A DNA stretch of 64,000 nt from Parachlamydiales bacterium (GCA_947474635.1 CANJJB010000001.1:55768-119767); one strand, 5' to 3'. Positions 38,543-49,144 are shown, numbered from the stretch's first letter. Numbers and translations are program-made. The notes: a model not told the origin generated them from the letters alone.

Positions 38543-40060
38543 GTGGTATTTTTAAGAGAAAATGTGGGCGCTATGTTTGAAGGAAAGAAGATTGTGACCT
38601 CTCAGGAAATGCAAAGAGTAGAGGCACTTGCCTGCGCGCAAGGCTATGATGATAGCCAATTTATGGATCAAGCAGGAGAAAAGATCGCTGCTTTAACAGA
38701 GACTTTTATCCATGAGCACAACCTTGGGAAATTTGTTTATATTCTTGCAGGCAAGGGAAACAATGGAGGCGATGCTTATGCAGCCGGCATTCAACTTTTA
38801 GCGCGCCACTTTAATGTGATTGCCTTTCAACTTTTTCCAAAAACTTCCTGCTCTCCTCTTTGCCAAATTAAATTAGAAGCATTCAAGAAACACGGCGGCA
38901 AAGTTGTTTTTCTAGAAAAAAATGAGCCTCTTACTTTTGCTGAAAAAGGCATTATACTCGATGGCCTTCTTGGCACAGGGTTCCAAGGAAAAGTCGAAGG
39001 TCTTCTTGCTGAAGTAATTAACCAAGTGAATAAAAAAAGACTCCCCATTCTTGCAATTGACATACCGTCTGGATTAAATGGAACGACAGGAGAAGTAGAA
39101 TCTGTTGCCATTCATGCAACGCAAACATTCTACCTAGGGCTTCCCAAGATAGGATTCTTCTTGAAAGAGGGAGTAAATTACACAGGCAAGCTTGTCGACG
39201 TTGACTTTGGCCTTCCTGATCTTTTTATCAAAGAAGCTGTAGCAGAGGGCCACCTTCTTGATGAAGAAAAGTTATCTCTTCCTTCTATCAATCCCACACA
39301 ACATAAATATGAAAGAGGTTATGTTTTAGGTGTTGCAGGATCTGAAGCGATGGGAGGAGCTGCCGCCCTCTCTTCTCTTGGAGCATTAAGAGGAGGCGCT
39401 GGTATTTTACGTCTTTTTTATGGGAAAGGGATGAGCATTTCTATGCTACCTCCAGAAGTGATCCGTGAGCCCTACAGCATAAAGCGCATTCTTAAAGAAT
39501 GCACAAGAGCCTCTTCCCTCTTCATTGGACCTGGCCTGGGAAGAAGTTGGAGAGTGACACGGTTTCTTCGCAACTTAATACCTCAACTTTTACAACCCGT
39601 TATCTTCGATGCTGATGCTCTTTTTTTTCTTGGACAGCACCCTGACACAAAACTTCCATTTTATTCTATTCTTACACCTCACAGAAAAGAGATGGAAAGC
39701 CTTCTGCAAGGAAAACCCTGCACCCTCTCTGCTTGCCAAGCATTTGTTGATCATAAAAATGTGACACTTGTTCTTAAAGGCATGCCCACCATCGTATTTT
39801 CTCCCCACAGAATACCCACATTTATTGCACGGGGAGATCCTGGGATGGCAACTGCAGGCTCTGGAGATGTCTTAACAGGCCTTATCGCAGCTCTTCTTGC
39901 ACAAAAAGTTGAACCCCTCAAAGCTGCTAAACTCGGAGTGTATCTACATGCCTGTGCAGGAGAATTTGCAGCCAAAGGCAAAACATCTTACTGCCTGATT
40001 GCATCTGACATTTTAGATTACTTGCCGCATGCTTTTCAAAAGTTATTGTCTAAAGCTTAG
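38543..40060 (+). CDS. nnrD: Bifunctional NAD(P)H-hydrate epimerase/dehydratase
   Basis: LAGKGNNGGDAYAAG (YjeF_N); GDPGMATAGSGDVLTGLIAALLAQ (carbohydrate kinase-like dehydratase). Confidence 0.95.
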   Translation: MVFLRENVGAMFEGKKIVTSQEMQRVEALACAQGYDDSQFMDQAGEKIAALTETFIHEHNLGKFVYILAGKGNNGGDAYAAGIQLLARHFNVIAFQLFPKTSCSPLCQIKLEAFKKHGGKVVFLEKNEPLTFAEKGIILDGLLGTGFQGKVEGLLAEVINQVNKKRLPILAIDIPSGLNGTTGEVESVAIHATQTFYLGLPKIGFFLKEGVNYTGKLVDVDFGLPDLFIKEAVAEGHLLDEEKLSLPSINPTQHKYERGYVLGVAGSEAMGGAAALSSLGALRGGAGILRLFYGKGMSISMLPPEVIREPYSIKRILKECTRASSLFIGPGLGRSWRVTRFLRNLIPQLLQPVIFDADALFFLGQHPDTKLPFYSILTPHRKEMESLLQGKPCTLSACQAFVDHKNVTLVLKGMPTIVFSPHRIPTFIARGDPGMATAGSGDVLTGLIAALLAQKVEPLKAAKLGVYLHACAGEFAAKGKTSYCLIASDILDYLPHAFQKLLSKA

Positions 40061-40990
40061 ATACCACTCAACGAACTTGCCCATGCCTTCTTCGAGAGAA
40101 GTTGCCGGAAAGAAATTAAGCTCTTTGTTGCTTTTAGAAATATCTGCATAGGTGATAGGAACTTCTCCTATCTGCATAGGAAGAAGTTCTCTCATCGCTT
40201 TTTTACCTGTATATTTTTCAATGAGAGAAATGAGCGTGAGCACACTCTCTGGATGATTGTTCCCCAGATTAAAAATCTCACAGGGAGATCCTAAATCAAT
40301 TGCAGCAATGGTTCCACGGATCACATCATCGATGTAAGTAAAATCCCGCTGCATGTTGCCTTGATTATAAATCTGGATAGGTTTTTCTTCCCATATCGCT
40401 TGCGCGAAAGAAAAATACGCCATGTCAGGTCTACCCCATGGACCATACACAGTAAAATAGCGTAGGCCCGTTACAGAAATGCCATACATCTGGTGGTAGG
40501 AAAAAGCCATTAACTCATTTGCTTTTTTTGTCGCTGCATATAAATTAGAGGGATGATCTGTAGGATCTATTTCTGAAAAAGGAATTTTCTGATTTAAGCC
40601 GTAGACGGAAGAAGAGGATGCATACACAAGCTTGATGTGGGGGTGCCTTCGGACTGTTTCTAACACACTTGCAAAGCCATCTAAATTACTGTGCACGTAA
40701 CTCTTGGGATTTACCATCGAGTAACGCACGCCTGCTTGCGCAGCTAAGTTCACAAAATGTGTGATCTTAAAATCTACCACGTGTTTTTCTAAAAAAATAG
40801 TATCGGTAATATCTCCCTCAAACACATGCACGCCGAGCCCAGTAAGGTTTTTAGCGCGCGCTCTTTTTAACTCAGGGGCATAATAAGCATTAAAATTATC
40901 GCAGCCAACAACTGTATTTCCTCTCTTAGAGAGAGCAATAGCTAAATGGTATCCTACAAATCCAGCGATCCCTGTAATAAAAATGCGCAT
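40043..40990 (-). CDS. NAD-dependent sugar epimerase (UDP-glucuronate 4-epimerase-like)
   Basis: ITGIAGFVGYHLAIALSKRGNTVVGCDNFNAYYAPELKRAR; RYFTVYGPWGRPDMAYFSFAQAI. Confidence 0.92.
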   Translation of the reverse strand: MRIFITGIAGFVGYHLAIALSKRGNTVVGCDNFNAYYAPELKRARAKNLTGLGVHVFEGDITDTIFLEKHVVDFKITHFVNLAAQAGVRYSMVNPKSYVHSNLDGFASVLETVRRHPHIKLVYASSSSVYGLNQKIPFSEIDPTDHPSNLYAATKKANELMAFSYHQMYGISVTGLRYFTVYGPWGRPDMAYFSFAQAIWEEKPIQIYNQGNMQRDFTYIDDVIRGTIAAIDLGSPCEIFNLGNNHPESVLTLISLIEKYTGKKAMRELLPMQIGEVPITYADISKSNKELNFFPATSLEEGMGKFVEWYLSFRQ

Positions 40991-41016
40991 TGCCTAAAAA
41001 TTTCCTTTTCAGTTAA

Positions 41017-42141
41017 ATGGTCCGAAACCACTTCCTGAATATAAGGTATGTCTTGATTAATTTCTGGAGAAAAATAAATCTTTATAGAGTTAAAGCTCTT
41101 CTTGCAGGTATTTTGTGCGTTTTACTCTATGGCTGTGGCAATGCCCCCTATAGAGGCCCTGATGTCCTGGGAGCTGATGCCTTCGTCATGGACTCGTATA
41201 AGATACGTGAAGGTAAATTTTCTATTTTACAGCTAGAAGGCAAGCTCTCAGAAGATCTCTCTCCAGAGCTTTTAGATGAATACCAAGATTCTATACAAGA
41301 AGGAGATGTCCTTGACATCTCTATCTACCACCCTATGCGAACAGACTTAAGCTCTGCCATTCATTCAATTGGGTCTTCCTTTGGATTTCCCGTAAGAGAA
41401 GGAAGAGTGACACTGCCCGATCTTGAACCTATTTACATCGAACACTTAAGTCTTGAAGAAGCAAGAGTGAAAATTCAGACAGCCTACAATCATCAGATTA
41501 AAGATATCCAAGTTTTTCTCTCGTATAAAGATCGCTTAGAAAAGAAAGTGGAACTCATGGGGCTTGTTGAACTACCTAGTGTTCCAGTGAATGGAAAAAT
41601 CAGACTCTTTGAAGTATTATCCCTTGCTAAAGCGCCCCCTACTGCCAACCTTTTCAAAAGCTATGTTATTAGACACAATCAAATGCTTCCTGTTGATCTC
41701 TATAAGTTAATCAAAGAAGGTGATATGCATCACAATATCGTGATGCAAGGGGGAGATAAGATCTATATTGCAGAGCCCTCTGCCTCTTCTTTAATGGTCC
41801 TAGGAGAAGTTGGAAAAGAAGGTATAGTCGAGCTTCCAAATGGCTTCATGTCGATCCGTCATGCACTCGCTGCAGCAGGTGGCATTCCTTACACAGGAAA
41901 TAAGTCGTATATTCAGGTGATTAGGGGTACTATCACAAATCCAAAAGTCTATACACTCACATGGAATCATATCATTAGATTACCGAATGACAGCCTTCTT
42001 CTCATGCCAGGCGATATTGTGTACGTAGCTACAAGCCCCATTACCGAATGGAACCGATTTGTTACCCAGCTTCTTCCCACTCTCATGGGTATAGATCTTG
42101 CAACCAAAGGGGTTAATAACATAGGAGTCAATATCCCGTGA
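41017..42141 (+). CDS. Polysaccharide export lipoprotein (Wza-like, OPX family)
   Basis: Lipobox LYGCG; IQEGDVLDISIYHP; SLBB-like VLGEVGKEGIVELPNGFMSIRHALAAAGG. Confidence 0.85.
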   Translation: MVRNHFLNIRYVLINFWRKINLYRVKALLAGILCVLLYGCGNAPYRGPDVLGADAFVMDSYKIREGKFSILQLEGKLSEDLSPELLDEYQDSIQEGDVLDISIYHPMRTDLSSAIHSIGSSFGFPVREGRVTLPDLEPIYIEHLSLEEARVKIQTAYNHQIKDIQVFLSYKDRLEKKVELMGLVELPSVPVNGKIRLFEVLSLAKAPPTANLFKSYVIRHNQMLPVDLYKLIKEGDMHHNIVMQGGDKIYIAEPSASSLMVLGEVGKEGIVELPNGFMSIRHALAAAGGIPYTGNKSYIQVIRGTITNPKVYTLTWNHIIRLPNDSLLLMPGDIVYVATSPITEWNRFVTQLLPTLMGIDLATKGVNNIGVNIP

Positions 42142-44810
42142 AAGATCCTACGTGGATTTCCTTTTCTGACTTAAGACGCTTATATCAGCGCGTGAAATTG
42201 CAAATGCGTAAAGTAGCATGGACTGCTACCGTGTTAGTAACGGGCTTTCTGCTTTTTCAAGGAGCTAAGTTTACTACGCAAGCTTCTTTTAAGCTCGGTA
42301 AAGGAAAGCTAGAACAAAGACTTCCCTTTGCTAATCTTGCGCAAACAATGGATCTCATCCTACCAGAGGGAGACTCTTCCGTATCTTTAGTCTTGCTATC
42401 AAGAGATGTGCTGGGAAGAACCATTCAGCAGCTTGGACTCCAAGCAACCATTGCTACAAATCCTATCGCATTCATCAAAAAACCGCTCCACGTTTTATTC
42501 TCTGAATTCCACATGCCTCTCCAAGAAACATCCTCTTTTGAGTTTCAAAGCATATCCTCTTCTTGTGACCAGGAAAAGTCTTTTTACCTTCATGCTTTAT
42601 CTCCTAATACCTATGAAATTTTAAGTCTTAAAAAAGAATCTCTTGCCTTAGGAAAATTACATGAGCCTATCTCTTTTGACGCTGTTCATCTCACCATAAC
42701 AAAATTTCCTACAGATGTTTCACCAGAAAAACGGTATCCTCTTGCCATCCACCCACTAGAAAATGTTGTAAAAGCTTTTAAACCCCTCCTCTCGATTAAG
42801 CCAGCAAAGGAAGACCCTAATGTTCTCTTACTCAAATTTACCCATCCTGATAAAGCCTTGGGATCTCTTTTTCTCAACACTCTCATGCAGTCTTATCAAG
42901 AGGTTCTCAAAGAAGAGAATCAACATATGGCAGATGTTCAAATGGCTTACCTTGCAAAAAAACATAAAGAGCTAAGCGCCCAATTTGACCAAGAAATGGA
43001 AGAGCACGTCTCTTATCTGAAAAAAAATCTTGGAGAGCAAGGGTTTATTAGTCTCTCACAAGAAATTGAGATACTTACCGCTCCCAAAGAGAATTACCTC
43101 TCTAAACTGTTTGATGTTGAATTTGAGCTTGCGCATTTTGACAATCCCTCTCTTACTTTAGCACAAAAAGATCCAAGACCTACCGAGCAGATAGAAAATG
43201 TCTCTTGCGAGCTCAAAGAGGCAACGCTTGCACTTGATCTTATCAAACAAGATAGAGCCCCTACTGTCAAACAAGACACTTTAGCCTTCCTTTTAGAAAA
43301 TGTTAAGCAAACAAAAGCGCTCTTTGAGTCTACGCATGAAGAAGGATATAAAACAGAACTTGGCTATGCAAAAGAAAGATTAGAAACCTACCTCCAAGAT
43401 TTGGTCTCTTCTTTAACTCTGCGCAAGCAAACGCTTGAGGAAATATCATCTGATAACTTTGCCTCTAACTTTCAAGGAATCGATCTTCCTACTGCTAAAA
43501 ACCTTCACATTAACTACAACAGCAAGCTCGACTCTCTCCAAGCAGAGCTTGCGCAACTAGCTTACCTCTCTGAGCATGTAAATAAAGAGAATTTCAACTT
43601 AAGCTCTATAGGCAACGTTCTTTCCGATAACGTAACAAGTAACATGATTCTGAAAGCAAGCGAACTAGAACTTCAGCTGAAAGATTCCCTCACACATAGC
43701 TACAAAGAACACAAGCGCCTCAAAGATGCTCTCAAATCCCAGAAGCACTTCCTCTATTCCCATCTTGAACAAGTACAAGAGTTGAAAAAGTTGCAGATCC
43801 ATCTCACAAAAGAAAAAATGCACGCCCTCGAGCAAGTAATTGTTACTCTTTTAAAAACAGAAAAAAAACTCCTCCATGAAAAACTCTTCGATCTTAATAA
43901 GCAAATGCATGATCTACCAAGCAAGTGGTATTTTGAAAATAAGTTCAAATTTCAAAATGATCTGACGCAAGAGATCATGCATAGTCTTGTACAGGTAAGC
44001 GAATCAAAACAACTATCCTCCCAGCTGTATCAAGCGGATGCAAAACCCCTAGATAGAGCTTTGCCCCCTTCTTCTCCTAATTACCCTTTTCTTTTCCCCT
44101 ACTCTATCATAGCATTTTTCCTTGCAGCTTTTTCCACTTACCTCTACTACTACCTGAAAGCTCTTATTAAAGGCTTCCCTGTATCTGCAGAGACACTGCA
44201 GTCTATGGGAGAGCCCTACACTGGCCATCTTTCTTCCCACTCAAATGTCTCGTTTGCAGAAATCAAAGATACAGATCATGAAACTCTCCGCTTACTTGCC
44301 TCATCTCTAGACACACAAAAAAATAGCCTAGTAGGTTTATTTCTAGGAGCAAATAGTGATTATTCTCACAATATTGCACATATTCTGCATACGCGCGGAA
44401 GAAAAATTCTCATCCTTGAGTGTGATTTTCGCCGCATTCCTTTAAGCGAAGAAGTTCCTGGGCTTTGGCACTACTTATCTGGCTTAATAGACTACCTGCC
44501 TCTGCGCGCACATGCCTCTTTTGACTATGTGCCTGGCAGCTGCATACATTTCTCACCAGAAGTTTTCACCCAAGAAAATTTCTCTTCTCTTCTACAAGAC
44601 TTAAAAACACGCTACGACTTTGTCTTTCTCATCAGCAGATCTCCACTTAAAAGCACCGAAGCCCTCGATCTTCTCTCTCTTGTTGATACAGCCGTTGTCT
44701 CTTTTGAAAGAGAGCCCTTAGAAGATCTAAAAAATTATTCGAATTGGATTAGACAAAAACAAAATAGATATGTTACTTTTGTGGAAAGTGAAGTTAAACC
44801 TTTTGCGTGA
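42138..44810 (+). CDS. Wzc-like polysaccharide co-polymerase with degenerate BY-kinase domain
   Basis: Two TMs flanking long coiled coil; RKILILECDFRRIPL (Walker A'-like); P-loop and Walker B degenerate. Confidence 0.8.
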   Translation: MKDPTWISFSDLRRLYQRVKLQMRKVAWTATVLVTGFLLFQGAKFTTQASFKLGKGKLEQRLPFANLAQTMDLILPEGDSSVSLVLLSRDVLGRTIQQLGLQATIATNPIAFIKKPLHVLFSEFHMPLQETSSFEFQSISSSCDQEKSFYLHALSPNTYEILSLKKESLALGKLHEPISFDAVHLTITKFPTDVSPEKRYPLAIHPLENVVKAFKPLLSIKPAKEDPNVLLLKFTHPDKALGSLFLNTLMQSYQEVLKEENQHMADVQMAYLAKKHKELSAQFDQEMEEHVSYLKKNLGEQGFISLSQEIEILTAPKENYLSKLFDVEFELAHFDNPSLTLAQKDPRPTEQIENVSCELKEATLALDLIKQDRAPTVKQDTLAFLLENVKQTKALFESTHEEGYKTELGYAKERLETYLQDLVSSLTLRKQTLEEISSDNFASNFQGIDLPTAKNLHINYNSKLDSLQAELAQLAYLSEHVNKENFNLSSIGNVLSDNVTSNMILKASELELQLKDSLTHSYKEHKRLKDALKSQKHFLYSHLEQVQELKKLQIHLTKEKMHALEQVIVTLLKTEKKLLHEKLFDLNKQMHDLPSKWYFENKFKFQNDLTQEIMHSLVQVSESKQLSSQLYQADAKPLDRALPPSSPNYPFLFPYSIIAFFLAAFSTYLYYYLKALIKGFPVSAETLQSMGEPYTGHLSSHSNVSFAEIKDTDHETLRLLASSLDTQKNSLVGLFLGANSDYSHNIAHILHTRGRKILILECDFRRIPLSEEVPGLWHYLSGLIDYLPLRAHASFDYVPGSCIHFSPEVFTQENFSSLLQDLKTRYDFVFLISRSPLKSTEALDLLSLVDTAVVSFEREPLEDLKNYSNWIRQKQNRYVTFVESEVKPFA

Positions 44811-44813
44811 GCT

Positions 44814-45797
44814 ATGAAAAAATACATTGTTGCCTCTCTCTTATTTGTTGCTGGGTTTTCTCTTATTGAAGCTAGAACAAGTGGAGGCGGCCCCCCTCTT
44901 TTTTCGAAAGATCCTTCTTTTGAAATGTATCCGTGGCTAACAGGCCCTCTTTTAGCTCCTTCTGGACACGTTGTACCACAAGGGCATGTCAACATTGAAC
45001 CGTACCTCTTTTGGACACAGTACCGAGGGATTTATGACAGCAATTGGAAATTTAAAGGTCAGCATCACTATACGAGTGTAACTCTTGAGGTTCCTTTCCA
45101 GTTTGGAATTTTACCTGCAACAGAATTTGATATCGTTCCCCAAGTGTATTACAACTATTCGCAAGGACAAACATCCTGGCAATTTGGAGATTTAGGGCTT
45201 TCACTGTCTTTTCAGCTGCTCAATGATGAAAAAGGCAAAGCGTGGCCCCCCGCCATCAAATTACGCTTTACTGGTAATGCTCCCACAGGAAAATATGACC
45301 ACCTCAAACCTTCGAAAAAAGGAACAGATGTCGGTGGTATAGGATCGTGGTACCCGGGCGCTGGGCTTGTGTTCAGTAATCTCTTCCACTTTTCTGGATC
45401 TCACTTTCTTGCAATGCGCTATTTTTTCAGCTACAACATAACAACAGGCGCATCCGTTCGTGATGCAAATATCTACGGTGGAACAAAAGGAACGCATGGA
45501 ACTGCTTATCCAGGCGACACTTTTACCGCTAACATCGGTCTTGAATACAGCATGTCTCAAGCCTGGACTTTAGCCTTGGACATTCTCTATAATTATGGAG
45601 CAAAAAACCGTTTTTCTGGATATGACGGAGGAGTTCCTATGACATCACCTTCTTCTGCAAGCTATAGCTTATCTCCTGCGATAGAATATAACTTCTCAGA
45701 AAAAGTAGGGCTCATCGGAGGAACATGGTTTACCGTTGCAGGAAGAAATACAGCTCAATATATCAACTGGATATTAGCGCTTAACATTTATATTTAA
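44814..45797 (+). CDS. Outer-membrane beta-barrel-like protein
   Basis: Signal peptide MKKYIVASLLFVAGFSLIEA; alternating aromatic beta-strand pattern, ends ALNIYI. Confidence 0.7.
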   Translation: MKKYIVASLLFVAGFSLIEARTSGGGPPLFSKDPSFEMYPWLTGPLLAPSGHVVPQGHVNIEPYLFWTQYRGIYDSNWKFKGQHHYTSVTLEVPFQFGILPATEFDIVPQVYYNYSQGQTSWQFGDLGLSLSFQLLNDEKGKAWPPAIKLRFTGNAPTGKYDHLKPSKKGTDVGGIGSWYPGAGLVFSNLFHFSGSHFLAMRYFFSYNITTGASVRDANIYGGTKGTHGTAYPGDTFTANIGLEYSMSQAWTLALDILYNYGAKNRFSGYDGGVPMTSPSSASYSLSPAIEYNFSEKVGLIGGTWFTVAGRNTAQYINWILALNIYI

Positions 45798-45799
45798 AG

Positions 45800-45958
45800 A
45801 GGGAATTGCAAAACTAACGCAAAAAAACACGGATCTTCGGATGCCGTGTAAGTTAAGATATTTTTATATGTCCGAAAATGTATATTTTTCGCGTTAATTC
45901 TGTAATTCGGCCAAAACAATCCACAAAATCGACGAACCCTTAATACGCGATGTCTATT
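45800..45958. repeat. Palindromic element, asymmetric/truncated copy sharing an arm with the 14.8 kb element
   Basis: RC reads aatagacatcgcgtattaagggttcgtcgattttgtggattgttttggccgaatt, nearly identical to the left arm at 14713; interior gaattgcaaaactaacgc pairs with gcgttaattctgtaattc. Confidence 0.8.
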
Positions 45959-47330
45959 TCTGTTTCGATTGAATGAGGCTGCCTAAATTCGATGGAACCG
46001 TAAAAATAAAAGCTTTTCCTCTCTTGACCATTTTTAGCAGACCTTTATCATGTAAATCTTGTAGATCATGCCTGGCAGTATCGTACGCTATCTGATGGCT
46101 ATTTTTATGAGCTTCTATAGTGTAATCTGTGCCAGGGTGACGCAGCGCATGAGCCAGCAAAACCTCTTGTCTATAGTTAAAGTTCCCATTTTTTTTGACT
46201 AACAACTCCACCTCGCTTAATTCATGCGATTTACGATTAATGTAATCGTGCAAAGATTGCATTGATTTTTTAATTACATCAGATTGATGAAGAATGAAAT
46301 AAGTAAGATCATTTTGATCTGTCTCAGTATAGAGAAAAGCTTCTCCATACTGAACGGGGGCTTTCAAAATGATTTCAGATATTGAAATAAACTCAAAAAG
46401 CCAATACCCATTCCGCAACATTAGCCAATAAAATAAAGCACGCGCGGTTCTCCCGTTACCGTCCACAAAAGGATGATCATATGCTAGCCAAAAATGAAGA
46501 ATCATCGCTCGAACAACTGGATGAAGAAATTGTTGAGAGGTTTGACCATTTGCGAATTGACACATGGCCACCAATCTCTCCGAAAGCTGACTTGCATCTG
46601 GTGGATCATGCAAAATATCCCCTGTAATTGCATCCTCAACAATTACGTTCTCATCTACTCTTCGCAATCTTCCTGCAGCATCTGGATTATCTAAAGTTTG
46701 ATCTGTAACTGCTCTATGAATTTCAAAAACCAAATCAGGAGAAAGTGGCTGATCCTTCCAAATAGCAATCTTTTGCATTGTATGAAAATTATTGAAAATC
46801 ATTCTTTCACTTTTATCTCGAGGAGGACGCCCTGATCTAAGCATTTCCTTAGCTATCCTTCGGGTTGTAGCAGCCCCCTCGATTTGACTTGAGGTAATCG
46901 CTTCTTGTATTAGAGAACGTACTATATACTGATCTCGAGTCTGTGGATTAACAATAGCTTCAGGAATTTTTACCATTCCTCCAGCTCCCAAGTCAATTTG
47001 ATGAAGCTGTTCAAGAACTTTATCGGGAAGATTATAAAAAAACATATCTTTTCTCTCTCTATCCCATAAAGGAACCGACTTGAACCCAAGCAGACGCCTC
47101 ATTTTGATTCCACACCACCATTCTTCTAAAGTCAGGCCTTTGGGCGGAGTCAGGTGGCGCAATATATCCCAATGACGATACTTTCCTTCATCTTCTGTCT
47201 TATTTCCTTCGTTGTGGATCAGATTAAATTTTTCTGGGGAGGAAAAATACATCAATTGATTGTCCCGAATATCAGGAGGTCTGTGAGGCATCTTCATTTT
47301 TTCTACCAATTTTTTACTTAATGGTAACAA
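45954..47330 (-). CDS. Fic-family protein (class II inhibitory motif)
   Basis: [12 protein letters not shown] Fic motif; upstream SSQIEG inhibitory motif; C-terminal winged-helix-like region. Confidence 0.95.
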   Translation of the reverse strand: MLPLSKKLVEKMKMPHRPPDIRDNQLMYFSSPEKFNLIHNEGNKTEDEGKYRHWDILRHLTPPKGLTLEEWWCGIKMRRLLGFKSVPLWDRERKDMFFYNLPDKVLEQLHQIDLGAGGMVKIPEAIVNPQTRDQYIVRSLIQEAITSSQIEGAATTRRIAKEMLRSGRPPRDKSERMIFNNFHTMQKIAIWKDQPLSPDLVFEIHRAVTDQTLDNPDAAGRLRRVDENVIVEDAITGDILHDPPDASQLSERLVAMCQFANGQTSQQFLHPVVRAMILHFWLAYDHPFVDGNGRTARALFYWLMLRNGYWLFEFISISEIILKAPVQYGEAFLYTETDQNDLTYFILHQSDVIKKSMQSLHDYINRKSHELSEVELLVKKNGNFNYRQEVLLAHALRHPGTDYTIEAHKNSHQIAYDTARHDLQDLHDKGLLKMVKRGKAFIFTVPSNLGSLIQSKQK

Positions 47331-47415
47331 TTAAACATCTTTTTTGTAAATACCAGTTCTAAAAAATCGCCAACAAACACTAAACAACTAATCACCAACC
47401 ACTTGCAACACAAAA

Positions 47416-47456
47416 TACCAAATTGGTAGATTCTGGTAGAAAATTGGTAATTGGGA
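47416..47456. promoter_or_regulatory. Possible operator: palindrome plus phased half-sites upstream of fic
   Basis: TACCAA-A-TTGGTA then GGTAGA, GGTAGA, GGTAAT repeated at ~10 bp spacing. Confidence 0.4.
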
Positions 47457-47531
47457 AGGGGGGGGATCTACATGGAGTTACAAGCTAACAAAAAGAGATA
47501 ATTTTTCGAATCTGCCGTAAGTCTGACATAA

Positions 47532-48299
47532 TTAAGCCAAGAAAAATTCTCTCTTTTTGCTAGTTTTGCAACTACCTCTAAGAGACACCACTGTCCCATT
47601 ACGGCTAGTTGTTTTATCTCTTCTATAAGAGTAGAAGTCATCCGGCTCGCACATTGTGCAAATGCCAGCAATTTCAATGTGCGTCTCAAGAACTCCGTAT
47701 TCCAAAAGCTGCCTTTTTGCAATCTCCCACAGATTAAAATAGGTCGGTCTTTCCTGATGTTCCCAAAAATGCTGGGGAAGTTCTGTCTCATAATTTTTAA
47801 ACTCACCACAACACGGACCTAAGCTCGGTGAAATACAAACCAAAAGATCAGCAGGATTTGTTCCAAACTTTTTCTCCATGGCCTGAATAGCATTTTTATA
47901 AATGTTTTGCACATTCCCCCTCCACCCTGAGTGTACATTCCCGATTGCCTCATGCACGGGATCATAAAAAATCGCTGCCTGGCAGTCTGCATGGTCAATC
48001 AAAAGCCCCAAATTCGCATCCTGCGTGATGAGTCCATCATGCAGCTGATCTAGTACAGGATTTGCATGTGACACCTCTAGAACATCTGCACCATGACATC
48101 CTTTGCCTTCTATTAACTGCTGACATCCGATAATCTCTCGCACACTCTCGCAGTTAGCCTGCAAAACGCTCTTGTCAGCATTCCGATCATACACCACAAG
48201 CTCCCCTTGTTTTAAAAAAACACCATGCCTAACATGGGGAAATCTTTGGAGTTGTTCAAACTCTAACCATTCAATCCTTCCACTTTTTTTTCGCAACAT
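47532..48299 (-). CDS. pgeF: YfiH-family (laccase-domain) purine nucleoside phosphorylase
   Basis: GCHGADVL, LIDHADCQAAIFYDPVHEAIGNVHSGWRGNV, SPSLGPCCGEF, SYRRD. Confidence 0.92.
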   Translation of the reverse strand: MLRKKSGRIEWLEFEQLQRFPHVRHGVFLKQGELVVYDRNADKSVLQANCESVREIIGCQQLIEGKGCHGADVLEVSHANPVLDQLHDGLITQDANLGLLIDHADCQAAIFYDPVHEAIGNVHSGWRGNVQNIYKNAIQAMEKKFGTNPADLLVCISPSLGPCCGEFKNYETELPQHFWEHQERPTYFNLWEIAKRQLLEYGVLETHIEIAGICTMCEPDDFYSYRRDKTTSRNGTVVSLRGSCKTSKKREFFLA

Positions 48300-48312
48300 A
48301 TACTATGATCCT

Positions 48313-49137
48313 ATGGCAATCGATTTGCAGTTTTTAGCCTTTTTTGCACTCTTGATGACATTTGTGAGTCTCTGGATTCACAAGTCACCCTGGCTATGGC
48401 TCTCTTTTTTAACTATTGCCTACATCTTAGCGCTTCAGTCAGGTGTTGCCAAGCCTTTTTCCCTTGTACCTGTAGGAACGCTCCTACTCATTCACGTCAT
48501 GCTCAGGCGCAACCTTCCCGAAAGTTCTAAATGGATTCTTATCCTATCTGCGATCTTGATTTCTCTTGGTCTTCTCTTTCACTGGATACCCGGCTTTTCT
48601 AACTACTGGGATGCAACCGGACACTTTTGGATTAACTTTGACACGCCTTTCATCGGCTTATTTATTCTAGCTCTCCAGCTTCCCCTCATTCGCTCATCCA
48701 ATGAAGCGTTTAACCTCTCTTTCAAAGTGATTCCTCTCACAGGTCTTGCCATTGCTCTTCTACTCTTTCTGGGAGATTACGTAGGTCTTATCAGATGGGA
48801 ATTTAACTGGCCGCCACACTTTTCTCTTAGACTGATCACAACGCTTTTCTTCATTATCATCCCTCAAGAAGCCTTCTTTAGAGGGTTCATCCAAAGAGAA
48901 GCCTTTAAGTGGATTGGAAACTCATTCAAAGGGCACATCTGCTCTGTGCTCATATCTTCTATAGCTTTTACTCTTTGTAATGTGTATTGGATTGCGGGAC
49001 TAGAGCCTCTAGGGTTTATCTTCCTTGCAGGGCTCATCTACGGCTCTTTGTATCAATATACACAAGCAATAGAAAGCTCTATCTCGTGCAGCTTTGCTAT
49101 TACCTTCTTGCATCTAGCGCTGGGGCTATCTATATAA
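48313..49137 (+). CDS. CPBP-family intramembrane protease-like protein
   Basis: Multiple TMs; IPQEAFFRGFIQREAF motif; start placed at ATG 48313. Confidence 0.78.
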   Translation: MAIDLQFLAFFALLMTFVSLWIHKSPWLWLSFLTIAYILALQSGVAKPFSLVPVGTLLLIHVMLRRNLPESSKWILILSAILISLGLLFHWIPGFSNYWDATGHFWINFDTPFIGLFILALQLPLIRSSNEAFNLSFKVIPLTGLAIALLLFLGDYVGLIRWEFNWPPHFSLRLITTLFFIIIPQEAFFRGFIQREAFKWIGNSFKGHICSVLISSIAFTLCNVYWIAGLEPLGFIFLAGLIYGSLYQYTQAIESSISCSFAITFLHLALGLSI

Positions 49138-49144
49138 GAAGGCG

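Noticed and set aside
47468-47809. 113-aa minus ORF overlapping pgeF
   Set aside because: Alternate frame of the pgeF coding region with no family signature
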